Shown here one piece after another: positions 33,743 through 46,300 of a DNA stretch of 64,000 bases (position 1 is its first letter; each line of letters starts with the position of its first letter). Source of the stretch: Verticillium longisporum (taxonomy: Eukaryota; Ascomycota; Sordariomycetes; Glomerellales; Plectosphaerellaceae); contig JAETXT010000004.1 of NCBI GenBank assembly GCA_019188255.1, positions 2,728,001 to 2,792,000 on the forward strand. The letters run 5' to 3'. The translations under genes and the position numbers were made by a program. The notes under the pieces are model-generated. The model saw only the letters and a list, made by a program, of their open reading frames with translations, ran no database searches and was not told the origin of the DNA.

Positions 33743-34262
33743 GATGCGTGGCCTGAAAGTGTTGGGGTTTTCAAAATAGTTTGGCTCGGTGCCTATATAA
33801 ATTGATGAACAACGATCTGCAATCTCATCAACGAGATCTCTCAGCGTCACAAAAAAGTTGGTGGGGGTTCAGGCTGGTATCGATAAGCGCACCCATCCAG
33901 GTCCTGCCGAGGGGTGGGTGGGCACTCCTTTTGTGCTGACTAAAATACACGTGACTTCAACTCTCCAGCTCCCTGCCAATGCACGGTCCAGCGATGGCAG
34001 GCGGCAAGGCTCGCGTAACGCAGTAGCTGTTGTTACGGAGCTTGAGAAAGCTCCATTGCCTTCCATCATCACCATCCACCGTCATTCCTCACCTTGCTCG
34101 CCTTCACGAACACTCACGTCACCACCATCGTATACCCCCGAACCAGCAGACTTTCACAGAGCGACTCGGCGCTCGGAAAGTTCTCGCACGTAGTCTTGTC
34201 ACGCAACTGCGCCCCTCGTTCGATCCCTGCCCGCCCTACAACCACCGCGAGATTTGAACATC
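33743..34262. promoter_or_regulatory. Shared divergent promoter of RIO2 and RPN1
   Basis: The 520 bases separate the two start codons. TATATAA at 33794-33800 lies 52 bases upstream of the RIO2 ATG and could be its TATA box. The RPN1 side is C/T-rich from about 34060 to 34262, without a clear TATA. No other gene fits here, so regulation of both genes must come largely from this spacer. Confidence 0.5.
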
Positions 34263-37165
34263 ATGGCCCCGGATCCTGAGAAGCCCACGGCCGCCGACAA
34301 GGGCAAGGGCAAGGCCGTTGACGAAACCAAGAGCGACAAGCCTGTTGCGAACGGCAAGAAGGAGGATGGCAAGATCATCGACTGTAAGAGCTCAAAGATA
34401 GTCGGTGACGAGACCGCGCGGGCGTTGGCTGACTGACCTGTTTGTAGCGGCAGAGGAGCTCAGCGAGGAGGATCAGCAACTGAAGAACGAGCTTGAAATG
34501 CTGGTTGAGCGCCTGACTGTATGTCACTAGCCACCTCTTCTTCATCAACGTAGCCGCACGCACTAACGAGATGGCTAGGAATCCGATGCATCCCTCTACA
34601 AACCGGCTCTCGAGGCCATGAAGACATCTATCAAGACTTCAACTTCTTCAATGACCGCCGTACCAAAACCATTGAAGTTCCTGCGACCGCACTACGAGAC
34701 TTTGACGAAGCTCCAAGAAGATTGGCCAGAGGGTGACGACAAGACTTCTCTCGCCGATGTCCTCTCCGTGATCGGCATGACCTTCTCAGACGAAGAGAGA
34801 CAGGACACCCTGAAGTACCGACTTCTCGCGCCATCGTCAGACATTATTTCATGGGGCCACGAGTACTCGCGCCACTTGGCTCTTGAGATCGGAGAGGTCT
34901 ATGGCAAGCGCATAGTCGCAGATGAGGACACGAAGGATCTGGTCGATCTCGCCCTCATTCTCGTGCCTACCTTCTTGCAAAGTAACGGAGAGGCCGATGC
35001 CGTCGATCTCATGAGCGAGCTCGAGATTATCGAGCAGCTGCCCAACTATGTCGACGAGAACACGTATGCCCGCGTGTGCCTGTACATGGTCAGCATGGTC
35101 AACCTCCTCACGTACCCAGACAACGAGCTCTTCCTCAAGACGGCCCATGATATCTACATCACGTACAAGCAGTATACGCAAGCCATGGTGCTGGCCATTC
35201 GACTGAACGATATTGATCTCATCAAGGCCGATTTCGACAAGGCGCAGGACCCTGCACTGAAGAAGCAGCTCGGTTTCTTGGTCGCGCGCCAGCGCATCAT
35301 GCTCGAGCTTCCTGACGAGATTGTGCGCGACGACCAGGAGCTTCAGGACTCGCTTACCAACATTAAGTTGTCGGAGCACTTCAAGTCCCTTGGCAAGGAG
35401 CTCAACATTCTTGAGCCCAAGACGACAGAGGATATCTACAAGAGCCACCTCGAGAGCAGCCGCGTTGCTGGCATGACGAACCTCGACTCTGCACGACACA
35501 ACCTTGCAGCAGCCTTTGTGAACGGCTTCGTCAACGCTGGCTTCGGATACGACAAGATGTTGCTCGTGGAGGAAGACAAGGAGAGCTGGGTCTGGAAGAC
35601 CAAGGGCGACGGCATGATGTCGACGGTTGCCTCGTTGGGCACTCTTCTCCAGTGGGACGTTGAGAATGCGCTCGATAAGATTGACAAGTACACCTATGCA
35701 CCAGAGCCCGAGATCATGGCCGGAGCCATGCTGGCAATCGGCATTACGAACACGGGTGTGCGCCTAGACAGCGAGCCCGCCCTAGCCCTCCTTGGCGACA
35801 ATGACAAGCTGAGGAACCCGGATACGAACCCTCTGGTCACCACCGCCTGTCTCATGGGTCTTGGTCTGTCCTACGCAGGTTCCAATAAGGAGGACCTGCT
35901 CGAGATTCTTCTTCCCATCATCACCGACTCCTCCGTTGAGATGCGCATTTCTGCCATGGCCGCGCTGTCTTGCGGTCTGATCTTTGTTGGATCTTCCAAC
36001 CCCGAGGTTAGCGAGGCGATCGTCACCACTCTGCTGGATGATGAGCGCAGGGACCAGCTCACTTCCAAGTGGACCAGATTCATGGCCCTTGGCCTGGGCC
36101 TGCTCTTCTTCGGTCGCCAGGAGGAGGTGGATGTCATCCTGGAGACTCTCAAGGCTGTCGACCATCCCATGTCCAAGCCTACCGCTGTCCTGGCCGAGAT
36201 TTGCGCCTGGGCTGGTACGGGTGCCGTCCTCAAGATCCAGGAGCTGCTGCACATCTGCAACGAGCATATGGAGGAGGCCGAAGAGAAGAAGGGTGATGAG
36301 CTTACGCAAGCGTACGCTGTTCTGGGTATCGCGCTTGTGGCCATGGGCGAGGATGTCGGCCAGGAGATGGTACTGCGACACTTCGGACACCTGATGCACT
36401 ACGGCGAGCCTAACATCAGGCGCGCCGTGCCCCTGGCGCTGGGTCTCATCAGCCCGAGCAACCCGCAAATGAAGATTTACGACACCCTCTCACGATACAG
36501 CCACGACAATGACAGCGACGTTGCGATCAATGCCATTTTCGCCATGGGTCTTTGGGTGCGGGCACGAACAACGCGAGACTGGCGCAGCTCCTGCGACAGC
36601 TCGCCAGCTTCTACCACCGCGACCAGGAGTCTCTCTTCATGGTGCGCATCGCACAGGGCCTCTTGCACATGGGCAAGGGTACCATGTCAGTCAACCCCTT
36701 CCACACCGACAGGCAGGTGCTCTCACGCGTGTCGGCTGGTGGTATCCTGGCGGTGCTCGTGGCCATGATTGATGCCAAGTCATTCATCACGTCAGACTCG
36801 CACTACCTGCTCTACTTCCTGGTGACAGCCATGCACCCCAGGTTCCTGGTCACGCTGGGCGAGGACCTCAAGCCCCTCAAGGTCAACGTCCGTGTCGGCC
36901 AGGCCGTGGATGTCGTTGGTCAGGCCGGTCGCCCCAAGACGATCACTGGCTGGCAGACGCAGAGCACGCCCGTCGTGCTGGCGTACGGCGAGCGGGCGGA
37001 GCTTGAAGACGAGGAGTACATCAGCCTGAACAGCACGCTGGAGGGTCTCGTCATTCTCAAGAAGGTAAGCACAGCCCCGTTCATTGGGTCTCAGGCCCGA
37101 ATAATGCAAGATAAACAACCGCTAATTCGCACATTCAGAACCCCGACTGGGAGGGCGCCAAATAG
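34263..37165 (+). CDS. rpn1: 26S proteasome regulatory subunit RPN1
   Basis: The largest base subunit of the 19S particle; it docks ubiquitin receptors and the deubiquitinase Ubp6. The start is at 34263 ([20 protein letters not shown]), in frame with the rest. Introns: 34384-34447 (GTAAGA...TGTAG), 34519-34578 (GTATGT...GCTAG, CTAAC branch) and 37065-37138 (GTAAGC...TTCAG). The last exon encodes NPDWEGAK. The middle is a toroid of proteasome/cyclosome repeats ([32 protein letters not shown]). The frame breaks near 36552: FAMGL continues as nonsense in one frame while [19 protein letters not shown] resumes in another. One base, probably a G within CTT-TGGG, is missing; adding it restores FAMGLVGAG and gives 902 codons (901 aa). 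RPN1 is essential in yeast, so this is almost surely a sequence error. Identity is firm. Confidence 0.96.
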
Positions 37166-38774
37166 TAGCTGGCATTTGCAAAGGGAGAAGGGCGGCTGGA
37201 TGAATGATTCGGTTTGGTTTTTGGCGGGAGACAAAGGGGTCCGGGCATCTTGCGGGTCCCCTGGCGCGACATGCTGTATAATACATGTAATTGTGACGGG
37301 TTGCGCCTCACACAGAGAGCCGCACCGGGGGCAATTGACCATGATAGACGTTCATTGAGGCCGACAGTCGTGATGATGCTGCGTCGTCCGTTGCTTGCAT
37401 TGCCCGGTAAGCCTATCTTATGGCATGAAAGAAAGCCCTGTGTGGACAGCCCTGGCTGCGATAATCTAGCCCAGCCAGTCGCTCTCCAAAACGTCATGAT
37501 GATCCAGCGTCTTTCTGTCTGTGTCGCGAGCATGGCAGCCGGGTATGTAAATGACTCCATCTTGCGAAACATGCCGTCAGGGCAGGGTTGCTCAGGCATT
37601 GGAAGCTCGATCAACAGTCTCAAGTCAGCCAGCCCGCGATGGAGAGGCGTCCCGAGCCGTACCGTCTTGGTCCACGCGATCTGTAAGTGGCATGGATCTC
37701 CACGAAGATCCAGCATGCACATGACATTTTGGTTCTCGATCTTGAGTAGACAACAGTCAGTGCCTATCCTATCCTATGTCCTGGCCAGCGGGCCGATTGA
37801 CGTATTTGTCTGAGAGGTACGACTTGGTATTGGTGTTGTAGGTCTCAGACAGCTGTTGGCTGCCATGTCTATATGACAGTGCGTCATGCCATTCTTCTCG
37901 CATCGCGCAACGGAAACACGGGCCTTCGATTCGGAGTCTGCCGGCCGAGAATGCTGTCAGGGCAGGCCACCAACCTCTCTCTCAAAAGCTGCCCCGAGAT
38001 CTATAAAGATGACGGCGACAGCCCCTGCGAGGAACGATGCTGTCGCTGCAGGGAGCAAAGGGGATCGACAAAAAGAAAGGCGTGAGACGGGCTTTGGGTT
38101 TCGTTTCAGACACAGAGGGTCTTCTCACTCGGTGCGGTACTCGAACAAGTGAGGATCTGGTGCATCGGTGCATTGACTGATCACCAGCCTCAAGTGTCGT
38201 CTGTTGATGAAATGAATCGAGGCTCCCTTTCGGCAGTGCGTTCACTGCAATTGAAAACTGACGGGCCGTACTGTAGAAGGACGTTAGAAACGGTGGGCCG
38301 TCACGGGCGCTCCCACAGTCCCACCACCAATGCCCCACAGAACGGTGCCAGGCCCTGGTCACGTCCATTGCAGACCCAGGCAGAAGCTAAACCCAACATC
38401 GACATCGTCGCTCACATCCGACTCTCTAGCTGCATGGCCTGGTGGACCAGCCGTGGGGTGCTTCCCCGAGATCTATTGACTCAATGCACCTTGCCCGACC
38501 TCCTTCTCATCTTACTCGTTGACTTCACACCTGACCATCCTATCAAGGGGCTCTGCATCTTGCTCTTCCCGTCTGTCATCTCAACTTTGTGTCACGTTGC
38601 TTTGCTTTTGCGTCGCCAGCCTCAACCATCGATGATGCTCTCTTGACAACTGAACGTCTTGCAGCCTCCTCTTTTCCTCTCCCTCTCGCGTGCGCCCTCT
38701 CTCCAACCTTGGGCTTCACCGCGTTCAGTCCACGTCATTTGTCTCTTCGTTTAGACCCCTCGACAGCCATAGCC
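37166..38774. other. Intergenic, RPN1 3' side to MATE promoter
   Basis: No gene is supported. Open frames at 37135-37813 overlap on both strands. From about 38400 the sequence becomes C/T-rich, typical of leader DNA before the ATG at 38775. The frame is open upstream of that ATG to 38589, but the upstream part is low-complexity. Confidence 0.55.
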
Positions 38775-40806
38775 ATGGCCGACGGCCGTCCCATTTCGCC
38801 CAAGGCCTCGAGCCGTGAACATCCCTTTTCCTCATCATGGACCGGCGGAGGATCCTGGATCGGCACGCCACGCGCCGAGGATATTGTCGCACGCGATCTG
38901 GCCGAGCTGTCTGAAGACGACGACGCCATGGACAATGTCATCGACTCGGACAGCGACTTGTCCGCTGACGAAGGGCCAACGCTGTACCGTCGACCCAGCG
39001 GCGTCGCCTATGGCACATTGAGGCCCGTCATGAATCCGCAGACGAACCCTGAAAGCACACCGTTTCTCACACGTGTCGAGAAGAAGCAGAGCCGTGACGC
39101 CGAGAGGAGCCTGTTGCGGGACAACCATGTGCTGCCGCCCAAGAGGCCGCGGGGCCCAGACGAGCCCTTCTATCGCAGGGCGTACCGCCGTCTCTTCAGC
39201 ACAAAGGTGCCCCGTCAGACGCAGGACGACGAAGAGATACCGCGGATCACGGTGCAGACGCCGGACGAAGCGACGCCCCTGCTCGGCGGCGCCGACACGT
39301 CAGCTGCAGCGGCCAGCAGCAGCTCCCATGCCGCCGCCGACGGCCACGAGAACCTGACGGAGCAATGGGAGGCGGCTGTCGCTTCGGGCACCCTGCGCAC
39401 GACCTGGCAGCGCGAGGCCAAGACCATCATCTCCTACGCTCTGCCCCTGGTCGGCACCTTTATGCTGCAGTACTCGATCAACGTCGTGTCCATCTTCACC
39501 GTCGGCCGCATCGGCCGCCTCGAGCTCGGCGCCGTCAGCCTCGCCACCATGACGGCTACCATTACCTGCTACGCGCCCTTCCAGGGCCTCGCCACCTCGC
39601 TCGACACGCTCTGCGCCCAGGCCTACGGCTCCGGCCACCGCCACCTCGTCGGCCTGCAGCTGCAACGCATGATCTTCTTCCTGCTGCTCTCTTTCATCCC
39701 CGTCGCCGTGCTGTGGTACCACTCGGACGCCGTGCTGGCCCTCATGATCCCCGAGCCCGAGTCGGCGCGCCTCGTTGGCCAGTATCTGCGCGTCCTCATC
39801 TTTGGCGGCCCCGCCTTCGTCTGCTTCGAGGGCGGCAAGCGCTTCGTGCAGGCGCAGGGCCTCTTCCAGGCGACGACCTGGGTCCTCCTTGTCGTCGCGC
39901 CCTTCAACGTCTTTATCAACTGGTTCCTGGTCTGGCACATGGAGCTCGGCTACATCGGCGCGCCCATCGCCTCGACCATCACCCAGAATCTGCTGCCGCT
40001 GTGCCTGCTGCTCTACGTCCGCTTCGTCGACGGCCGCCAGTGCTGGGGCGGCTTCAGCCGCCGCGCCTTCAGCAACTGGAGCGCCATGCTGTGGCTCGCG
40101 CTGCCGGGCATGATCATGATCCAGGCCGAGTACATGGCGTTTGAGGTCCTGACGCTCTTCTCGAGCCGCTTCGGCGCCAGCTACCTCGCCGCCCAGAGCG
40201 TGCTCGTCACCCTGACGGCCATCAGCTACCAGATCCCCTTCCCCATCTCCATTGCCGCCTCGACCCGCATCGCCAACCTCATCGGCGCCGGCCTCGTCGA
40301 CGCCGCCAAGACGACGGGCCGCGTCGCCACCATGGCCGCCCTCACGTCGGGCGTCTTCAACTTCATCCTCTTCAGCTCCCTGCGTTACCACCTGCCGCTG
40401 CTCTTCACCGACGACGACGAGGTCATTGAGATTGTCGCCGCCGTGCTGCCCATCTGCGCCGCCATGATGGTCTTTGACGGCCTCAGCACCGGCGCCCACG
40501 GCCTGCTGCGCGGCATCGGACGCCCCTCGATCGGAGGCTACGCCGGCATCTCCGTCTACTACCTCATCGCGCTGCCCGTGTCGCTGGGCACGGCCTTTGG
40601 GCTCGGCTGGAAGCTGTCTGGCCTGTGGTTCGGCGTCACGATTGGCCTGCTGCTGTGAGTTCACCTGCATTTCTGGTAATCATGATGATGAGATGAACAA
40701 GGCTAATTGCTATTCTAGTGTTTCTGTGATCGAGTACACATTTGTCTATCTCACCGACTGGCACAGGGCAGCGAGGGAGGCCGAGAGGCGCAACGCCGCT
40801 GGGTGA
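38775..40806 (+). CDS. MATE-family efflux transporter
   Basis: A multidrug-and-toxin-extrusion antiporter, probably exporting organic compounds or loading the vacuole; the substrate is unknown. The ~190-residue cytosolic N-terminus is acidic and basic in turn, with TPLLGG near its end. Twelve hydrophobic helices then form two MatE halves at about 212-375 and 430-590. Typical family segments are SYALPLVGTFMLQYSINVVS, PFQGLATSLDTLCAQAYGSG and IPFPISIAASTRIANLIGAG. The first is the start of MatE half 1 and the last lies in half 2. An intron at 40655-40718 (GTGAGT...TCTAG) joins GLLL to VSVIEYTF. The product is 655 residues. The start at 38775 (MADGRPISPK) is preferred over upstream Met codons because the N-terminus becomes protein-like there. 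It belongs to the fungal Erc1/YDR338C-type MATE group. Confidence 0.94.
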
Positions 40807-42326
<1,520 letters not shown>

Positions 42327-43399
42327 TCTGCGTTTTCGATGAAGAGGAGAGAATGCTCAACTTCTCCCCCCTACAAGAGAAGGAAGAGACGAAGAAACGG
42401 CCGCGGTCCGACCTTGGCAAAAGAGAAGCGGGAAAGGAGAGGGAGGACCATCAGAGACGAAAGGATGGCATCAAGGGCGGGGAAAAGGACACGGCACGCA
42501 GAGTCATGCGAAAGGGGGACCGACGATCGATGCCCGCATGACCCGAGCGCCAGGGAGGTGGCATCTGCTAACATCTTATTTTGCTATAGTATTCGTCTGA
42601 TTGCTTGATATCCCCCCTTTTCAAAACACGTACCACCCGCACATAGCATCCTCCCCCAGCATGTCTGCTGCCGGGGAAGCCAGCCCAATACATCAACTGA
42701 TTCAGCAACGAGATTCAAACTGCACTGGCTTCTCGCTGGTCTCTTCTCTTGATTGAGTCATGCGTTACCACGTTGCGAACTGAGCCGCCGCTACATACAA
42801 ACCCTTCAGACACAAGCACGCCATACCCCTCATCAGACAGTTGGCATCAAGCACGGCTTCTCAAGACATGGCCATCCTAACAGACGCTATGCAGCTGAGA
42901 GGAAACCCCATTCCAGTAGTCATTCCGTGCGAAGCAATCCACGAGACCGACCACACGGAAGCCGATTGGTCATAGGAAAATAACCTGGCTACGTTTCGCC
43001 TTCCTGTCAGATCAAGGACGTCGAAGCCTTGATGGTTTTCCTCTAGGTCCAGAGTAACGGACTTCAACGCAACTGTCGCCGGCCAACGCTGTTCACAGGA
43101 CTAGGAAAGAGAGTGACGATATTAGTGTCTCTTCTGCCTTGGCTTGTCTGGCCAGGAAACGCTAAAGTACAGGCGGGGTGAGCATGCCCCAAGTAAGCAC
43201 AATGCCTCAAGACTATCAACTATCTCAGAACAAAAACATGTTCCGTGATCACAATGATACTGCCAATTATCCGCGACGCCAGGGCTCGCTCTTCCAACAG
43301 AGCAAAAGCTGTTAACCGCTAGTTCATGTCCACACACCAGGCATTTCACAGCTCATAATGCTTCATATACTCCCACAAAAACACTTTGATGCAACCCAC
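42327..43399. other. Convergent spacer between IDI1 and the RRM gene
   Basis: No gene is supported. The IDI1 side is purine-rich (A/G tracts to about 42500). The rest has balanced composition with overlapping short open frames on both strands and no recognisable domain. Confidence 0.5.
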
Positions 43400-45372
43400 T
43401 CACGATCTCTTGACGGCTGGAGACGACTGCGTGCTGTTGACAATCGTCTTGGATTTGACAGGCGTCGTGGCGAGCTCGTCGCCGTCCTCGGAGGAGGCAA
43501 TCGCGGCCAGAGTGGCCTCGGTGGCAGACCTACGGCACCTTGTCAGCATTCACAGCATGCTCACATGTCTATGACGGGGGTTTTACTGGGCCTGTCCATG
43601 TCCCTGAACACTGCCAGCATCATGGTTCTTAGAGCCGGATGACGAGACATCACGATCTGTGCTGCGATCCATGCCTTGAAGGCTACGGTGGGCCGAGGTC
43701 CTGTTTGACGAGATTAGCATAACTAATGATTGACAGATGCAGAGGGGAAATCAACCCACGTGGTAGACGAGGTAGGGATGGAGCGCTTCCATGCAGGCTG
43801 GTTATACATGTTGGGCTGCATTCCGACGAGAGGCGTGCCGTAGGCACCAATATTGTACTCATTGGTACGGAATTGGCGGCGCTCAGCAGTCACACGCTTC
43901 AGTTCCTTCTGCGAGGGAGTATCAGCGTAGCGAATGTTCATCAAGAGACCCTCGTCGCCGACGCCAATGCCATTGTACTCCTTGATAACCTCGTCGCAAA
44001 CATCGCGTGATTCAAAACTGCGACCAGTGTCAGAAGTATTTTGTGGACAAAAAGTGCGGGCTACCATACCGAGCGAAGCCAACACCGCGGCTGTTGCCCA
44101 TGCTGTCGCGCAAGATCTTGCTTGACAAGATTGTGTAACCCATGAAGATGGCACCCAGCTCCTGTCACTGTGTAAGCGTACAGGGAAGTGTCACCACGAG
44201 CTGATTCAATATGACGTACGACTTCTGTCAGGCTCTTAGGGAGATTCGAGATGTAGAGGTTGGTCGATCCCTCATCGCCCTCAGCCTTGAGACGAGAGTT
44301 GAACGACTCCTAAAGATAGCCATCAGACACAAAAGGCCTCGTAAAGGAGGGGTGGACAGCTTACACGTGCAAAGCCAACCTCGTATCCAAGGCGATGGAA
44401 GCCACGAATGCACACTTCGGAATCCCGGGCATCATAGAACTTGGCAAAGCCAAAGCTGTACAAGTGTCAAATGAATGCTCTGTAAAACACGCACAATACT
44501 TACCCCTTGCAGGCACCAGTTGAAGTGTCTATAATCGCCTTGGAGGTTTCAACGTCTCCGAAACGAGCAGCGTAATGGAAGAGCAGCTCGTCATCGGTGG
44601 TGGGGTGTAGACCACGAATGTAGACATTGCGATTGCCGGGAATGCGGTTCTCCAGGCTTTGGTCGAGCGACTTCATCTGCGCAGCGGGGGTAAAGACAGC
44701 TGGCACAGCCCTGGGAATCGGAGGGTCCTGGCGGAGAAGTTCATCCAGGTTGCGGTCAACGGGGATGGCAATGACATTCTGCTTCACTGCAGGGTCAGGG
44801 AATACATTGATAGGTCCAAGCTGCTGGGGCGAAGGGGTCGTGTATGTCGACCGGTCATGAACGGCGACCCGAGGACCGTGATCATGCTTAGCCATGGTCT
44901 GGTAGAAGGGCGTAGCAGGAGTGGACTCGTTGGTGGAGTAGGAACCACGTCGGTTCTCGAGTCCAGGGGCCTCGCTGTGGCCAGCACGATTGGTGCGGTC
45001 CTGGAGAGCAGCAGCACGACCAGGGGTGAAAGGCATCATGGGGTAAGGCGCATAAGAGCCGCCGACGGGGGCAATGTGATAGGCACCGGCATGTCCGTAA
45101 GGATTGGGGTGTCCGAGGTGGTCAAGGCCCATGTGTCCAGCAGCAATGTGAGCCAGCATGTAAGGGCCTTCCTGGGTCTGGGGTACCATGTACGGCATTC
45201 CGGTGTTCATCTGGCCCATGGCGGGATGGCCAAGAGTCATGCCCTGAAACTGGCTGATGGCGCTGTGAACGGGATCGCTAGCGATGTTCTCGCTGTACTG
45301 GTGGCCGTGGCCGCCGCCGCCATGATACGTGGCCGCATGCTTGGGGTCCATGGCAGATGTCTGATAAGACAT
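43400..45372 (-). CDS. Two-RRM RNA-binding protein, RBMS/MSSP-like
   Basis: A probable mRNA-binding protein. Seven exons reconstruct cleanly: 45372-44504, 44455-44365, 44309-44220, 44161-44070, 44017-43760, 43700-43587 and 43529-43400. All six introns (48-59 bp) have GT...AG ends, and the frame runs through 548 codons (547 aa). The N-terminal ~245 residues are rich in Gly, His, Pro, Gln and Met, probably disordered. RRM1 starts near 248 (RNVYIRGLHPTTDDELLFHY) with RNP1 as GFGFAKF. RRM2 starts near 335 (TNLYISNLPKSLTEVEL) with RNP1 as GVGFARF. The phrase YIRGLHPTT resembles metazoan RBMS/MSSP proteins. The C-terminal two exons end SSPAVKRS; if they were skipped, the frame would stop at 43723, so this end is the least certain part. 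No functional orthologue name is recognised. Confidence 0.87.
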
Positions 45373-46300
45373 GGCGAGACGGTCTGCCCAAAGCTTGAAT
45401 TAGCGGTGATTCGTGGTACGAGGATGCAGGATACAGGGGGAGTGCGAGATCTGCAATGCGTGGACGCTCAGTTCTGTCAGCACAGGAAGGCTCACTATTT
45501 TTTTGAAGCTGAACGGACTCGTGTCGTGAATGAAAATGTCGGATCTGCGAGATCTAGTTTGTACACCAGCTGTTAGCTTACCACCCAGGACGACCCGGAG
45601 GGGTATGATGACCATTGCGGAAAGGCGGGACAGGTAGCACTTGTGATAATTGATCATAGCAAGAAGGGGTATACAATAGGCCAGGTGGTGTCATGTTTTC
45701 CAGTGAACAGGGCACCCGGTGAATAATACGAACAGCACAGCAAAAAACACATAGTTGCAGGGAAGAGAACAGGAAGCAAGACATAGCGAGCTGTCCACAG
45801 AAAGCATAGGCGGGACAATGGAGGACTCACCTGTCACAATCTGGCGTGGGAGGCGGTAATTTGTTGGGCGGGCGTCCGAGAATTGGAGAGGACGGATGCT
45901 GCTACCAAAGACTCTGTGATGAAGCGAGTGATCAGTAAAAAAGATAGGACGAGCTATCGGAGGAGCAATCGAGTCGAAGAGAATGGCTGAGAGAACGAGA
46001 GGAGATCCTGGGATGCGGTGATGCTGTGAAGAGAGAGGGAAGAAAGAAAACACGCAATGGGGGTGGCTTAAGTTGAAAAGGAAGACGAATGTACATTATG
46101 CTGGCTCTAGAATCCGGGAAAGACTTACCTAGGTGACTATTACTGGGCTGTGCCTGGTTGCAATGGGGTGGTAGCGGCGATGATGATGATGATGGGACTG
46201 ACAATGGCAATGGCAATGGTGATGGCGATGGATTTACCAATGAGTTCGTAATAATGCCAGCCAGCGAGGCTTGAGACTTGCAAATTGGGAAAGGACCTTC
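45373..46300 (-). promoter_or_regulatory. Probable long, spliced 5' leader of the RRM gene
   Basis: On the minus strand an acceptor-like GGGCAG with an upstream GCTAATTC lies just before the ATG (ending at 45384). Donor-like sequences occur at about 45495 (GTGAGC), 45576-45581 (GTAAGC), 45825-45830 (GTGAGT) and 46123-46128 (GTAAGT). This suggests one or more leader introns. No coding potential is seen. Assignment rests on splice-like motifs only. Confidence 0.4.

Noticed and set aside
39300..40670. 456-codon minus-strand open frame
   Set aside because: Antisense to the MATE transporter and composed mainly of Gly, Asp, Glu, Arg and Ala; no family resemblance.
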